21,282 nucleotides of DNA from Candidatus Nanoarchaeia archaeon. GTDB lineage: Archaea > Nanobdellota > Nanobdellia > Woesearchaeales > CG1-02-33-12. The stretch is from positions 1-21,282 of the forward strand of contig JAQTRH010000005.1 of NCBI GenBank assembly GCA_028711925.1, in the 5' to 3' direction. The position numbers and the translations under genes were made by a program. The notes under the pieces are model-generated. The model ran no database searches. It worked only from the letters and a program-made list of their open reading frames with translations, and was not told where the DNA came from. Below, one piece after another: positions 14,339-21,282 of this stretch. Numbering within the stretch: position 1 is the stretch's first letter; each line of letters starts with the position of its first letter.

Positions 14339-16549
14339 ATGATAAAAGATTTTGAGCCAAGGCTTTACCAGCAGACAATATTCGCAACATGCGCAAGCAA
14401 AAACACTTTGGTTGTTTTGCCAACTGGAATGGGAAAAACAAATATCTTTCTTATGCTAGCATCGCATAGGTTAAAGCAGTATCCAAACTCTAAGATTCTT
14501 TTCATAGGCCCGACAAGACCGCTGATAGACCAGTACAGGGAAGTTTTCAAAAAGCATTTTGAGATTGATGAAAGCAAGCTGGTTATTTTCACTGGAATGG
14601 TTAATCCTGAAAAAAGGGCAGAGCTTTGGAAAGATGCAAAGATAATCTTTTCAACTCCTCAAGGACTGGAAAATGATATAATCTCAAAAAGGATAAGTCT
14701 TGAAGAAGTAAGCCTTCTTGGATTTGATGAGGCGCATAAGGCAGTTAAGGATTACTCTTATGTCTGGATTGCAAAGCAGTACAATAAATTAGCCAGATAC
14801 CCGAGAATAGTTGCATTAACAGCCTCGCCAGGATCTGATATAGAACATATTTCTGAAGTATGCACAAACCTTTTCATAGAAGATATTGAAGTGAGAACAG
14901 AAAAAGACCCTGATGTAAAGCCCTATGTGCAGGAGATGGAGCTTGAATGGATAGAGGTTGAAATACCTGAAAGCTTTGTTCATATAAAAAATTACTTCAA
15001 CGAATGCATGAAGTCCAAGATAAAAGAAATAAAAAACCTTGGTTATATAACCCAAATAGATGGAACCACAAGCAAAAAAGACCTTCTTGCGCTACAGGGA
15101 AGCATTCATTCTGAGATTGCCCACGGCAACAAGGATTATGCAATACTAAAAACAATATCCTTGATTGCAGAGATTATGAAAGTACAGCACGGCCTTGAGT
15201 TATTGGAAAGCCAGGGCATAACTTCGCTGCACATTTACCTTAACAAGCTGAAACAAGAGTCCTTCACAACAAAGGTAAAGGCAGTAAAGAATCTTGCAAA
15301 TGACATTAACTTCAAGTCTGCTCTGATAAAGACAGATTCTTTGTTTGAAAAGAAAATAGAGCATCCCAAGCTTGAAAAGCTGAAAAGTATTGTGAAGGAT
15401 GAGATTGAAAAAAATAAGGATATGAAGATGATTGTCTTTAACCAGTATCGTGACAATGCCCTTATGATAGTCAATGAGCTTAACAAGATGGAAAAAGTAA
15501 AATCCAGGCTTTTTGTAGGACAGATGAAAAAAGGTGATACAGGATTAACACAGAAAAAACAGAAAGAGATTCTTGACCAGTTCAGAAATAATGAATTCAA
15601 TGTTCTTGTATCAACATCAATAGGTGAGGAAGGGCTTGATATACCAAAAGTAAATACAGTTGTTTTTTATGAGCCAATTCCCTCTGCAATAAGAACAATA
15701 CAAAGAAAAGGCAGGACAGCAAGGCACGGGCAGGGAAGAGTCATAATTCTTGTTGCAAAAAACACAAGGGATGTATCTTACAGGTGGTCTGCATTTCATA
15801 AAGAAAACAGAATGTACAGAACTCTTGAATCACTTAAAAGAAAGATAAGCTCTCCCCTTATGAACAAAAAAGAAGAAACCTTAAACAAATTTATTCCCGA
15901 GGAAGATAAGGTAAAAATTTATGCTGATTTCAGGGAGAAAGGCTCTGGTGTTATAAAAGAGCTCATAGAAATAGGAGTTGATATAAAGCTTGAAATGCTT
16001 AAAATTGGAGATTATGTCTGCAGTGAAAAGGTTGCAGTTGAAATAAAAACTGTAAAGGATTTTGTTGATTCTATTGTTGACAACAGATTATTACAACAGC
16101 TAAAAGAAATCAAGAGGAATTTTGAAAGGCCTATAGTTATTGTAGATGGAACAGAAGATATCTACTCAATGAGAAGGGTTCATCCTAACGCAATAAGAGG
16201 GATGATTGCAACAATTGCAGTGAGCTATGGCATCCCTATAATTTATTCTAAAGGATACAAAGAAACTGCATCTTATCTTCATATAATTGCAAAAAGAGAA
16301 CAGGAAGACGGAAAAAGAGATTTTAATTTGCATGGAGAGAGAAAGCCTTTAACCTTAAAAGAGCAGCAGGAGTATGTTGTAAGCTCCTTACCAGGAGTAG
16401 GGCCTGCTTTGGCAAGGCCTTTATTAAAAAAATTCAAGACTGTAAAAAAAGTTATTAATGCAAAGCCAGAGCAGCTTGAAAAGGTTGAAAAAATCGGGCC
16501 GAAAAAGGCCGCAGAAATAAAAAAGGTTACTGAAAGCGAGTATGAATAA
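14339..16549 (+). CDS. hef: Hef: SF2 helicase fused to XPF-type nuclease
   Basis: A 736-aa archaeal Hef/FANCM-like protein for stalled-fork and branched-DNA processing. Helicase motifs: LPTGMGKT (27-34, Walker A), FDEAH (129-133), LTASPG (160-165), VSTSIGEEGLDIP (424-436) and QRKGRTARHGQG (455-466, motif VI). A helical insert lies between the two RecA lobes. The ERCC4 nuclease domain spans about 525-655 with KIGDYV (555-560) and VEIKTVKDF (567-575). The C-terminal tandem HhH region (SLPGVGPALA, VEKIGPKKAAEI) is at about 683-729. Canonical GDx(n)ERKx3D is here GD-x9-EIK-x3-D: the Arg is Ile569, while Asp558, Glu568, Lys570 and Asp574 are kept. It stands alone as a transcript and its stop directly abuts that of htpX. 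Confidence 0.92.
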   Translation: MIKDFEPRLYQQTIFATCASKNTLVVLPTGMGKTNIFLMLASHRLKQYPNSKILFIGPTRPLIDQYREVFKKHFEIDESKLVIFTGMVNPEKRAELWKDAKIIFSTPQGLENDIISKRISLEEVSLLGFDEAHKAVKDYSYVWIAKQYNKLARYPRIVALTASPGSDIEHISEVCTNLFIEDIEVRTEKDPDVKPYVQEMELEWIEVEIPESFVHIKNYFNECMKSKIKEIKNLGYITQIDGTTSKKDLLALQGSIHSEIAHGNKDYAILKTISLIAEIMKVQHGLELLESQGITSLHIYLNKLKQESFTTKVKAVKNLANDINFKSALIKTDSLFEKKIEHPKLEKLKSIVKDEIEKNKDMKMIVFNQYRDNALMIVNELNKMEKVKSRLFVGQMKKGDTGLTQKKQKEILDQFRNNEFNVLVSTSIGEEGLDIPKVNTVVFYEPIPSAIRTIQRKGRTARHGQGRVIILVAKNTRDVSYRWSAFHKENRMYRTLESLKRKISSPLMNKKEETLNKFIPEEDKVKIYADFREKGSGVIKELIEIGVDIKLEMLKIGDYVCSEKVAVEIKTVKDFVDSIVDNRLLQQLKEIKRNFERPIVIVDGTEDIYSMRRVHPNAIRGMIATIAVSYGIPIIYSKGYKETASYLHIIAKREQEDGKRDFNLHGERKPLTLKEQQEYVVSSLPGVGPALARPLLKKFKTVKKVINAKPEQLEKVEKIGPKKAAEIKKVTESEYE

Positions 16550-17395
16550 CTAAAAATTCATGTTTTTTAGTTTGCTTATTCTTTCTTTCATTGGAGGATG
16601 CGTTGAAAAAAGGTTTAATAATCCCCCTCTAAAAGGATTTGATATAAACATCGCTGAGGTTGCCTTGCTGCCAAAGGGCATTGGCTTTGCATGAATTCCG
16701 CCTTCAAGCTTTTCAAGTGCGCTTGCCAATCCATAACTGTTATGTAATGTTTTTGCAGCTGTCTCATCTGCCAAAAACTCTCTTGACCTTGATATTGCAA
16801 GCTGCAACAAGGTTGCAACTATGGGGGTTACTATAGCCAAAAATAAAAGCTCCATTGCCGAACCGCCATCCCTGTCTCTTCCGCCAAAACCGCCGAATAT
16901 TGCAGCCCAACGGGCCATCATCGCAACATAAGATATTACTCCTGCTATTGTTGCAGCAACAACCTGTATTAAGGTATCCCTGTTTTTTATATGGCTTGCC
17001 TCATGTGCTATAACTCCCTTTAATTCATCATCATTTAATAATTCCATTATGCCTTCTGTGCATGCGATTGCTGCATTTTTTGGATTTCTTCCTGTTGCAA
17101 ATGCATTAGGGCTTTTTGTTGGTAATACATACACTTTTGGCATTGGAAGGTTTGCTAGTTGAACAACCTCTCTTACAAGTTTATGAAGCCTTGGAGCTTA
17201 GCTCTCGCTTACTTGCTTAGCATGATACATCTTAAGAACTATTTTGTCTGAAAACCAGTAAGAGCCGAAATTAAGGATTATTGCAAATATAAAGGCAATT
17301 ACTATTCCTGAAGTGCCCCAAAAAGAGCCTATCCAAAGCAATAAGGCTGTCAATAAGGCTAATAACAAAAATGTTTTTAGTTGATTTTTTATCAT
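16550..17395 (-). pseudogene. htpX: HtpX-type M48 protease interrupted by one in-frame TAA
   Basis: Read through, this is a complete 281-codon HtpX, a membrane-anchored zinc protease for quality control of membrane proteins. The N-terminal part (17395-17201, 65 codons) has two transmembrane helices and ends YHAKQVSES. A TAA at 17198-17200 follows, and the same frame continues APRLHKLVREVVQLANLPMPKV into the peptidase domain with IAHEASHIKNR (HExxH), two hydrophobic segments, SREFLADETAA (the third-ligand Glu region) and the family's LFSTHPPMKERI ending. A Glu codon at that position would need only one base change (GAA to TAA). The ATG at 17143 could restart the peptidase domain without its membrane anchor. 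GGGG (17401-17404) precedes the ATG at 17395. A sequencing or assembly error is the simplest alternative. Confidence 0.85.
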
Positions 17396-17488
17396 GATTA
17401 CCCCTTAAAACAGAGATATTATAGTTGTATTTAAAATTGTTGGTTTTAAAATATATAATCAAGTTATAATGATTCTATTATAAAAAAG

Positions 17489-17497
17489 CTTATATAC
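17489..17497 (+). promoter_or_regulatory. TATA box of the internally duplicated gene
   Basis: CTTATATAC is centred about 30 nt before the ATG at 17523. It supports that ATG over the upstream in-frame TTG at 17502. Confidence 0.5.
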
Positions 17498-17522
17498 AGT
17501 TTTGAAATTTAAAACTAAAAAA

Positions 17523-18170
17523 ATGGCAAACACATACAAAAATACGCTGAAAAAAATAGGATATAACAAAACACAGATTAAAGATATAATGGATGTTTCT
17601 ATAAGGGAAGATGTGAAAGATTTAATTAATATAACAAGGGCTGTTTATAGGGAGTATCTCTATCATCCCATAGGAAATGAAGAAAATCAAAAAAGAAAAT
17701 ATAAAAATATATTAAAAAAAATGGATTCAATTTATTCAAATGCAAGCATTATTCATGCAATGATAGGTATGTATTCTCCGGATGAGGAATATAAGTGCAT
17801 TGCAGGAATAAAGTGGACAAAAAAGAACCTTCTTCCTTTTGTTAAGGAATATGATGAAGAAAACAGCATAATAGGAGAAATCATCGAAGCATCAATTCCA
17901 GGGTATTGCATAGATTTGGTTAATCAGGCAAAAAAAATCTATAAGAACCATTTTCCCAATTCAGTGTATTATGGAAAAAGTAAGATAGAAGATACAAAAA
18001 AGATAAAAGAAAAAGCCAAAAAGATTTATTCAATGGCTTTTATTTTAGAAGGAAAAATAGATGCATGCAATTCAGATAACAACGAGATGACTATATACAG
18101 AATGATGTTGGATGAGGTAAAAGATAATTTATTGCCATTTATTAAAGGAAAAAATGTTTTAACTGCTTAA
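17523..18170 (+). CDS. Unknown 215-aa helical protein with internal duplication
   Basis: Family not recognised. The protein is soluble, Lys-rich and predicted mostly helical. Residues about 33-109 and 131-209 are two copies of one unit. Each begins DLxN followed by a helix with xxYxxx, has a basic middle helix (KNILKKMDSIYSNASII; IKEKAKKIYSMAFIL), and ends NLLPFVK or NLLPFIK, about 98 residues apart. The units have diverged elsewhere. The first ~30 residues (YKNTLKKIGYNKTQIKDIM) form a separate helical head. It converges with the Toprim gene, sharing the stop region (4-bp overlap). Tandem helical repeats suggest a binding or scaffold role, but nothing identifies a partner. Confidence 0.75.
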   Translation: MANTYKNTLKKIGYNKTQIKDIMDVSIREDVKDLINITRAVYREYLYHPIGNEENQKRKYKNILKKMDSIYSNASIIHAMIGMYSPDEEYKCIAGIKWTKKNLLPFVKEYDEENSIIGEIIEASIPGYCIDLVNQAKKIYKNHFPNSVYYGKSKIEDTKKIKEKAKKIYSMAFILEGKIDACNSDNNEMTIYRMMLDEVKDNLLPFIKGKNVLTA

Positions 18171-18511
18171 TTTTTTTCTAAGTATTTTGTTATTCCCTCT
18201 ATCTGTCTGAGTTTTGTGTTCTTGAAAAGAAATTCCCTTGGCCTTTTATCCACCCTCACACCAAGCCTTTGCAGCCCTGAATTAAGCTTTCCAAAAAGCT
18301 TTTTTCCCTCTCTGTCAAGGTCTGTGAGTATTATAACATCCTTATGTTTTTTTGCGGCATTCTCAATAATATCATAAACAGGTTTTTTGCTGAGTGTTAT
18401 TATATTCTTAATCCCAAGCTGCTCAAGCGCAGTTTTGTCTTTTTTTCCTTCAACTATTATTGCTTTATTGCTTTCTCTGAGAATTCTTAAAAAATCATCC
18501 ATTGTCTGCAT
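18167..18511 (-). CDS. Small Toprim-domain protein (UPF0292-like)
   Basis: A 114-aa stand-alone Toprim domain of the small archaeal type (UPF0292-like), related to the catalytic fold of DnaG primase, topoisomerases and RNase M5. The Toprim Glu is in AIIVEGKKDKTALEQLG, and the acidic pair is in VIILTDLDREGKKL (DxD followed by xxG). A basic C-terminal segment (VDKRPREFLFKNTKLRQIEG) follows. The ATG at 18511 fits a TATA box (CATTTATTAAT at 18533-18543) about 27 nt upstream. Another ATG three codons on (18502) is possible. It is divergent from the primase gene across an 83-bp promoter region, so joint regulation of two nucleic-acid enzymes is possible. Its target is unknown. Confidence 0.8.
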   Translation of the reverse strand: MQTMDDFLRILRESNKAIIVEGKKDKTALEQLGIKNIITLSKKPVYDIIENAAKKHKDVIILTDLDREGKKLFGKLNSGLQRLGVRVDKRPREFLFKNTKLRQIEGITKYLEKN

Positions 18512-18564
18512 TAAAAACAATATTTGTTTTTCATTAATAAATGTTTAGCTTGAAAACCAAAAAC

Positions 18565-18574
18565 TATTAAATAA
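18565..18574 (+). promoter_or_regulatory. TATA box of the fused primase gene
   Basis: ATTAAATAAA is centred about 26 nt before the ATG at 18595. A leaderless mRNA is predicted. Confidence 0.5.
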
Positions 18575-18594
18575 AATAGTCTTTAGATTGTTTT

Positions 18595-20088
18595 ATGATA
18601 GATATAGGAACTGCCCTGAGGCACTACAAGAGAAAAGATGTGCAGGATGAGATGCTTGCAGATTCCAAAAACAAAGAGGTAGTTGCGCGTTTTGGCGATA
18701 AGGGATTTGGAAAAAGGCCTGACACTCTAAATTATCCAAGCGATATCATAGAGCAGGTTAAAAATGGGGCAACATCATTCCATATATCAGAAGAAAGATG
18801 GAAAAATCCTCTGCAGCTGACAACACCCATGACAAAAAAAGAGATGGATGACTTAAGGATCGGCTGGGATCTGGTTATTGACATTGATTTTGAAATCTGG
18901 GAGATAACAAAAATGATTGGGCATAAGATAATTAATGCCTTAAAAGAGCAGGGCATAAGCTCAATAAGCTGCAAGTTTTCAGGAAACAAGGGATTTCATA
19001 TCGGTGTTCCGTTTGAGGCCTTTCCCGAGAAAGTTCATGGCTATGAAACAAGACTGCTTTTTCCAGAGGCAACAAAGCGAGTTGTAAGTTATTTGGCGGA
19101 TTACATAGACAGTAAGGAAAATAATTTTCAGCTTTCAAAGAAAATTCTTGAGAACAAAAAATTTAATGATATGCTGAAAGACAATGAAAAAAACAAGGGC
19201 CTAATACAGGAGATATGCCTGAACTGCGGGAAAAAAATCAGCGAAGATGAATCAAAGCAGATTGAGTTTATCTGCCCAAAATGCGGAAAGCATGTTAAGG
19301 CAGATAATTCTGTAAAGTATATGATATGCGAGAAAGACAATGTTTATATGGAAAGGATAGATGAAAGCAATGATAAAAAATGCCCAAAGTGCGGCTCTAA
19401 GGATTTTGGAAAAAAGGTAAATCTCTTTATTGATACGCTGCTTGTTTCACCCAGGCATTTATACAGAATGAACTATTCACTCCATGAAAAATCAGGGCTT
19501 GCATCAATTCCAATTTTGCCTAAAAAAATTCTTGAATTCAAGAAACAAGAAGCAATTCCAGAAAAATTAAGAATCAGCAAATATAAGTTTCTCGATAAAA
19601 TAAATGTAAAAAAAGGCGAGGCAGCAAAGCTTATCATACAGGCCTTTGACTACAATCCCCAGAATGAGGAAGATGATGAAAGAATTGAAAGAAAAGAGTA
19701 CGAGCCGCTTAAATTTGCCCTACAGGAGGAATTTTTTCCTCCGTGCATAAAAAAAGGGTTAAAGGGATTAAAGGACGGAAAAAAAAGATTTTCTTTTTTA
19801 TTGATAAACTTTTTAACAAGCGTTGGCTGGGATTACGAAAAGATAGAAAAGATTATAGTTGAATGGAATAAAAAAAATGAGGAGCCGTTAAGGGAAGCGG
19901 ATCTTTTGGCCAAGGTAAGATATCACAAAACAAACAAAAAGAAAATTCTACCGCCAAACTGCAACAATGCTGCTTATTACAAAGACATAGGAATATGCGA
20001 GCCTGACAACCTATGCAATAAAATAAAAAACCCTGTTAACTACAGCAGAATAAAGGCAAGGTCAGTAAAGAAAAGCAAAAATGATTAA
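18595..20088 (+). CDS. Fused PriS-PriL archaeal DNA primase
   Basis: A 497-aa single-chain primase that would make primers for DNA replication. The N-terminal PriS-type catalytic domain has YKRKDVQDEM, RFGDKGFGKRPDTL, VIDIDFE with Asp96 and Asp98, KFSGNKGFHIGVP with His135, and FIDTLLVSPRHLYRMNYSLHEKSGLA, which corresponds to the third Asp (Asp280) and the R.P.SLH.K.GL motif. A double zinc-ribbon insertion lies between (Cys208, 211, 227, 230, then 245, 263, 266). The C-terminal domain from about 370 is PriL-like, with four Cys that fit an Fe-S cluster (FPPC384, PPNC456, GIC468, NLC474) and a closing NPVNY. Most archaea encode two separate subunits; a fused form is known from Nanoarchaeum equitans and DPANN relatives. 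No separate priL is visible in the window. Confidence 0.88.
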   Translation: MIDIGTALRHYKRKDVQDEMLADSKNKEVVARFGDKGFGKRPDTLNYPSDIIEQVKNGATSFHISEERWKNPLQLTTPMTKKEMDDLRIGWDLVIDIDFEIWEITKMIGHKIINALKEQGISSISCKFSGNKGFHIGVPFEAFPEKVHGYETRLLFPEATKRVVSYLADYIDSKENNFQLSKKILENKKFNDMLKDNEKNKGLIQEICLNCGKKISEDESKQIEFICPKCGKHVKADNSVKYMICEKDNVYMERIDESNDKKCPKCGSKDFGKKVNLFIDTLLVSPRHLYRMNYSLHEKSGLASIPILPKKILEFKKQEAIPEKLRISKYKFLDKINVKKGEAAKLIIQAFDYNPQNEEDDERIERKEYEPLKFALQEEFFPPCIKKGLKGLKDGKKRFSFLLINFLTSVGWDYEKIEKIIVEWNKKNEEPLREADLLAKVRYHKTNKKKILPPNCNNAAYYKDIGICEPDNLCNKIKNPVNYSRIKARSVKKSKND

Positions 20089-20093
20089 GCAAA

Positions 20094-20103
20094 TTTTATA
20101 TAG
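20094..20103 (+). promoter_or_regulatory. TATA box of the PPC-domain gene
   Basis: TTTTATATAG is centred about 27 nt before the ATG at 20125 and immediately follows the primase stop. It suggests a separate, leaderless transcript. Confidence 0.55.
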
Positions 20104-20124
20104 TTTCATTTCTTTCTTTTAATT

Positions 20125-20544
20125 ATGGAATACAAAAAATTTAACAATAAATATATTGTAAGGATTGACAAGGGAGAAGAAATAGTTGAAACATTGAAGA
20201 AATTCTGTGAAGACAAGGATATAAAGCTCGGGACAATAACAGGCCTAGGAGCAACAAACAATGCAAAGGTTGGATTGTATAATACAGAAGAAAAGAAATA
20301 TTACTCAAAAGAGCTTACCGGCGACCATGAGATTGCCCCTTTATACGGCAATATCTCAACAATGGATGGTGAAACATACTTGCACATCCATGCAAACCTT
20401 TGCAACCAGGAAAATAAGTCTTTTGGAGGACATTTAAATTCAGCTATTGTAAGCGCAACCTTTGAAGCAGTAATTGATGTTATCGACGGAGAAATAGAAA
20501 GGGAATTCAGTGAAGAAATAGGCTTAAACCTTTATAAATTTTAA
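20125..20544 (+). CDS. PPC/DUF296 domain protein
   Basis: A 139-aa single-domain protein of the PPC (plants and prokaryotes conserved, DUF296) family. Plant relatives are fused to AT-hooks and bind DNA; prokaryotic ones are trimeric and of unclear function. Visible signatures are the strand-rich start (KYIVRIDKGEEIVETLKKFCED), the ITGLGATNNAKVGLY turn, and the probable metal site HIHANL (His at the LHIH positions) followed by GGHL about 13 residues on. The domain is complete and no AT-hook or other extension is present. It sits 36 bp after the primase gene with its own TATA box. DNA binding is possible but not shown by the sequence. Confidence 0.85.
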   Translation: MEYKKFNNKYIVRIDKGEEIVETLKKFCEDKDIKLGTITGLGATNNAKVGLYNTEEKKYYSKELTGDHEIAPLYGNISTMDGETYLHIHANLCNQENKSFGGHLNSAIVSATFEAVIDVIDGEIEREFSEEIGLNLYKF

Positions 20545-20609
20545 TTTTTAATTCTTTTATTTATAATCATAATAGTGTTACCACTAAATAATGTCTAAAA
20601 AACCGAAAG

Positions 20610-20618
20610 ATTTATATA
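20610..20618 (+). promoter_or_regulatory. TATA box of the coiled-coil gene
   Basis: ATTTATATA with a purine-rich CGAAAG upstream. The start of transcription is expected near 20640, giving a leader of about 26 nt that contains AGAGGT at 20652-20657, 8 nt before the ATG. This gene is thus leadered, unlike its neighbours. Confidence 0.55.
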
Positions 20619-20665
20619 GTATTGTAATTACTTAATAGTAAATAAACTTAAAGAGGTATAAAAAA

Positions 20666-21061
20666 ATGGATAAATTTGAACAATTAAAGGAAAATTTAGT
20701 TAACTCATTTCGCCTGGCAAAAACAGACATAATAGAGACAAAGCAGGATGTTATATCAATAAGCAGAACACAGGAGAGCATAATAGAAACAATCAGTCAG
20801 ATTAAGGAAGAGCAGGCAAGGTTAGTTGAAAAGGTTAAGGTTCTTGAAAAAAAGGCCGCAGAAGAGAAAAAAGAAAAAGTTGTTGTAAAAAGCAACGGAA
20901 AGAGAGCTCAAAAGATTTTTGTTGCGCCTAAAAACGGCTCTTTGTTTCATGAAAAGAACTGCCCTTTTGCGCAGAATATAAAGCCAAAAAACAAGCTTAC
21001 ATTTAAATCCAAGGTTAAGGCATTAAATGAAGGCTTTAAGCCATGCAAGTGCATAAAATAA
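20666..21061 (+). CDS. Coiled-coil protein with C-terminal His/Cys metal-binding-like tail
   Basis: A 131-aa soluble protein in two parts. Residues about 1-72 are a continuous charged helix with heptad-like spacing (DVISISRTQESIIETISQIKEEQARL), probably a coiled-coil oligomer. After a basic linker, residues 84-131 form a compact domain, KIFVAPKNGSLFHEKNCPFAQNI ... FKSKVKALNEGFKPCKCIK, with His95, Cys99, Cys127 and Cys129. The FHxxxCPxAxxI...F.S...A...GFxPCxC pattern resembles the small domain of Ada-type metal-binding proteins. It may bind a metal, or DNA ends through the domain, but this is inference. AGAGGT lies 8 nt before the ATG. Confidence 0.7.
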   Translation: MDKFEQLKENLVNSFRLAKTDIIETKQDVISISRTQESIIETISQIKEEQARLVEKVKVLEKKAAEEKKEKVVVKSNGKRAQKIFVAPKNGSLFHEKNCPFAQNIKPKNKLTFKSKVKALNEGFKPCKCIK

Positions 21062-21075
21062 TTTTATTTTTTTAT
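21062..21075 (+). terminator. T-rich tract after the coiled-coil gene
   Basis: A run of TTTTATTTTTTTA begins right after the TAA stop and before the next promoter, which fits an archaeal oligo-T terminator. Confidence 0.4.
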
Positions 21076-21112
21076 CAAAAAGTTTTTATTTACAAAGTTA
21101 ATTCTATATCAT

Positions 21113-21282
21113 ATGAAGGCAAGGCACAAACTTAAATCCACTTTTAAGTTCACTTTTCAGCTAATAGGCGAGTTGATAGCTGGTTTTGTTTTTGCTATTA
21201 TAGGAGCTTATATAGGATATAATACATACAGCGGAGACCTTTTCGGTATGGGAAAGCTCATTGGCTCCTTGGTTGGATTTTT
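21113..21282 (+). CDS. Partial small membrane protein
   Basis: An ATG-started frame runs off the right edge after 56 codons. A basic head (MKARHKLKSTFKF) is followed by a hydrophobic, glycine-rich helix (FVFAIIGAYIGY) and a second glycine-rich segment (FGMGKLIGSLVGF) typical of helix-packing regions in small membrane proteins. TTTTTATTTA at 21083-21092 is centred about 26 nt upstream, predicting a leaderless mRNA. Family not recognised from the fragment. Confidence 0.55.
   Translation, partial: MKARHKLKSTFKFTFQLIGELIAGFVFAIIGAYIGYNTYSGDLFGMGKLIGSLVGF

Noticed and set aside
15235..15600. 121-codon minus-strand frame inside hef
   Set aside because: Antisense to conserved helicase sequence; Ser/Phe-rich composition typical of a shadow frame.
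17198..17200. Recoding of TAA as a sense codon
   Set aside because: Several intact neighbouring genes end with TAA, so the codon is used as a normal stop here, and pyrrolysine and selenocysteine use TAG and TGA.
17143..17395. Frameshift as the cause of the split htpX
   Set aside because: The reading frame is the same on both sides of the break; only a TAA codon separates them.

Overview
The window looks like chromosome from an AT-rich archaeon, most likely of the DPANN group (Woesearchaeota/Pacearchaeota/Nanoarchaeota-like). This rests on archaeal TATA boxes about 26 nt ahead of many start codons, a Hef helicase/nuclease, an archaeal-type small Toprim protein, a tRNA with a bulge-helix-bulge intron, and a fused PriS-PriL primase of the kind known from Nanoarchaeum and relatives. 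The lineage is inference; no rRNA or ribosomal protein is present. Coding density is high and nearly all gaps are promoters.

Layout. 1-2340 (minus): the start of an unknown gene, IMP dehydrogenase and a SIMPL-domain lipoprotein. 2551-7220: a storage-polysaccharide block with a GlgC-like NDP-sugar pyrophosphorylase (+), a GH57 glucan hydrolase/transferase (-) and a GT5 glycogen synthase (+), which together could make and rearrange an alpha-1,4-glucan. 7243-8750 (minus): tRNA-Gly(CCC), a ZIP metal transporter and a small methyltransferase in tandem. 8831-13437: an unrecognised 359-aa protein, a PRC-barrel protein, an IMPase/FBPase-type phosphatase, a PHA-system-family protein, a TraB-domain protein, a degenerate site-2-protease-like membrane protein and a small membrane protein. 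13464-16549: a UMPH-1-type 5'-nucleotidase followed by Hef. 16550-17395 (minus): htpX, interrupted by one in-frame TAA. 17523-21282: an internally duplicated unknown protein, a Toprim protein divergent from the fused primase, a PPC/DUF296 protein, a coiled-coil protein with a Cys/His tail, and the start of a small membrane protein.

The most striking object is the tRNA-Gly(CCC) gene at 8500-8750 (minus). Its T-loop is interrupted by a 180-nt intron between positions 59 and 60. A bulge-helix-bulge can be drawn by hand at the junction, and removing the intron restores a normal seven-base T-loop. Most of the intron is a tandem pair of GC-rich, multi-hairpin modules that share an exact 30-bp repeat and stand out sharply from the AT-rich surroundings. 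It reads as a small structured repeat living inside a tRNA intron.

Expression signals fall into two classes. Many genes appear leaderless, with the TATA box centred about 26 nt before the ATG. A few (SIMPL, ZIP, PRC-barrel, coiled-coil gene) have a good Shine-Dalgarno. This pattern was used to choose several start codons downstream of the longest open frame.
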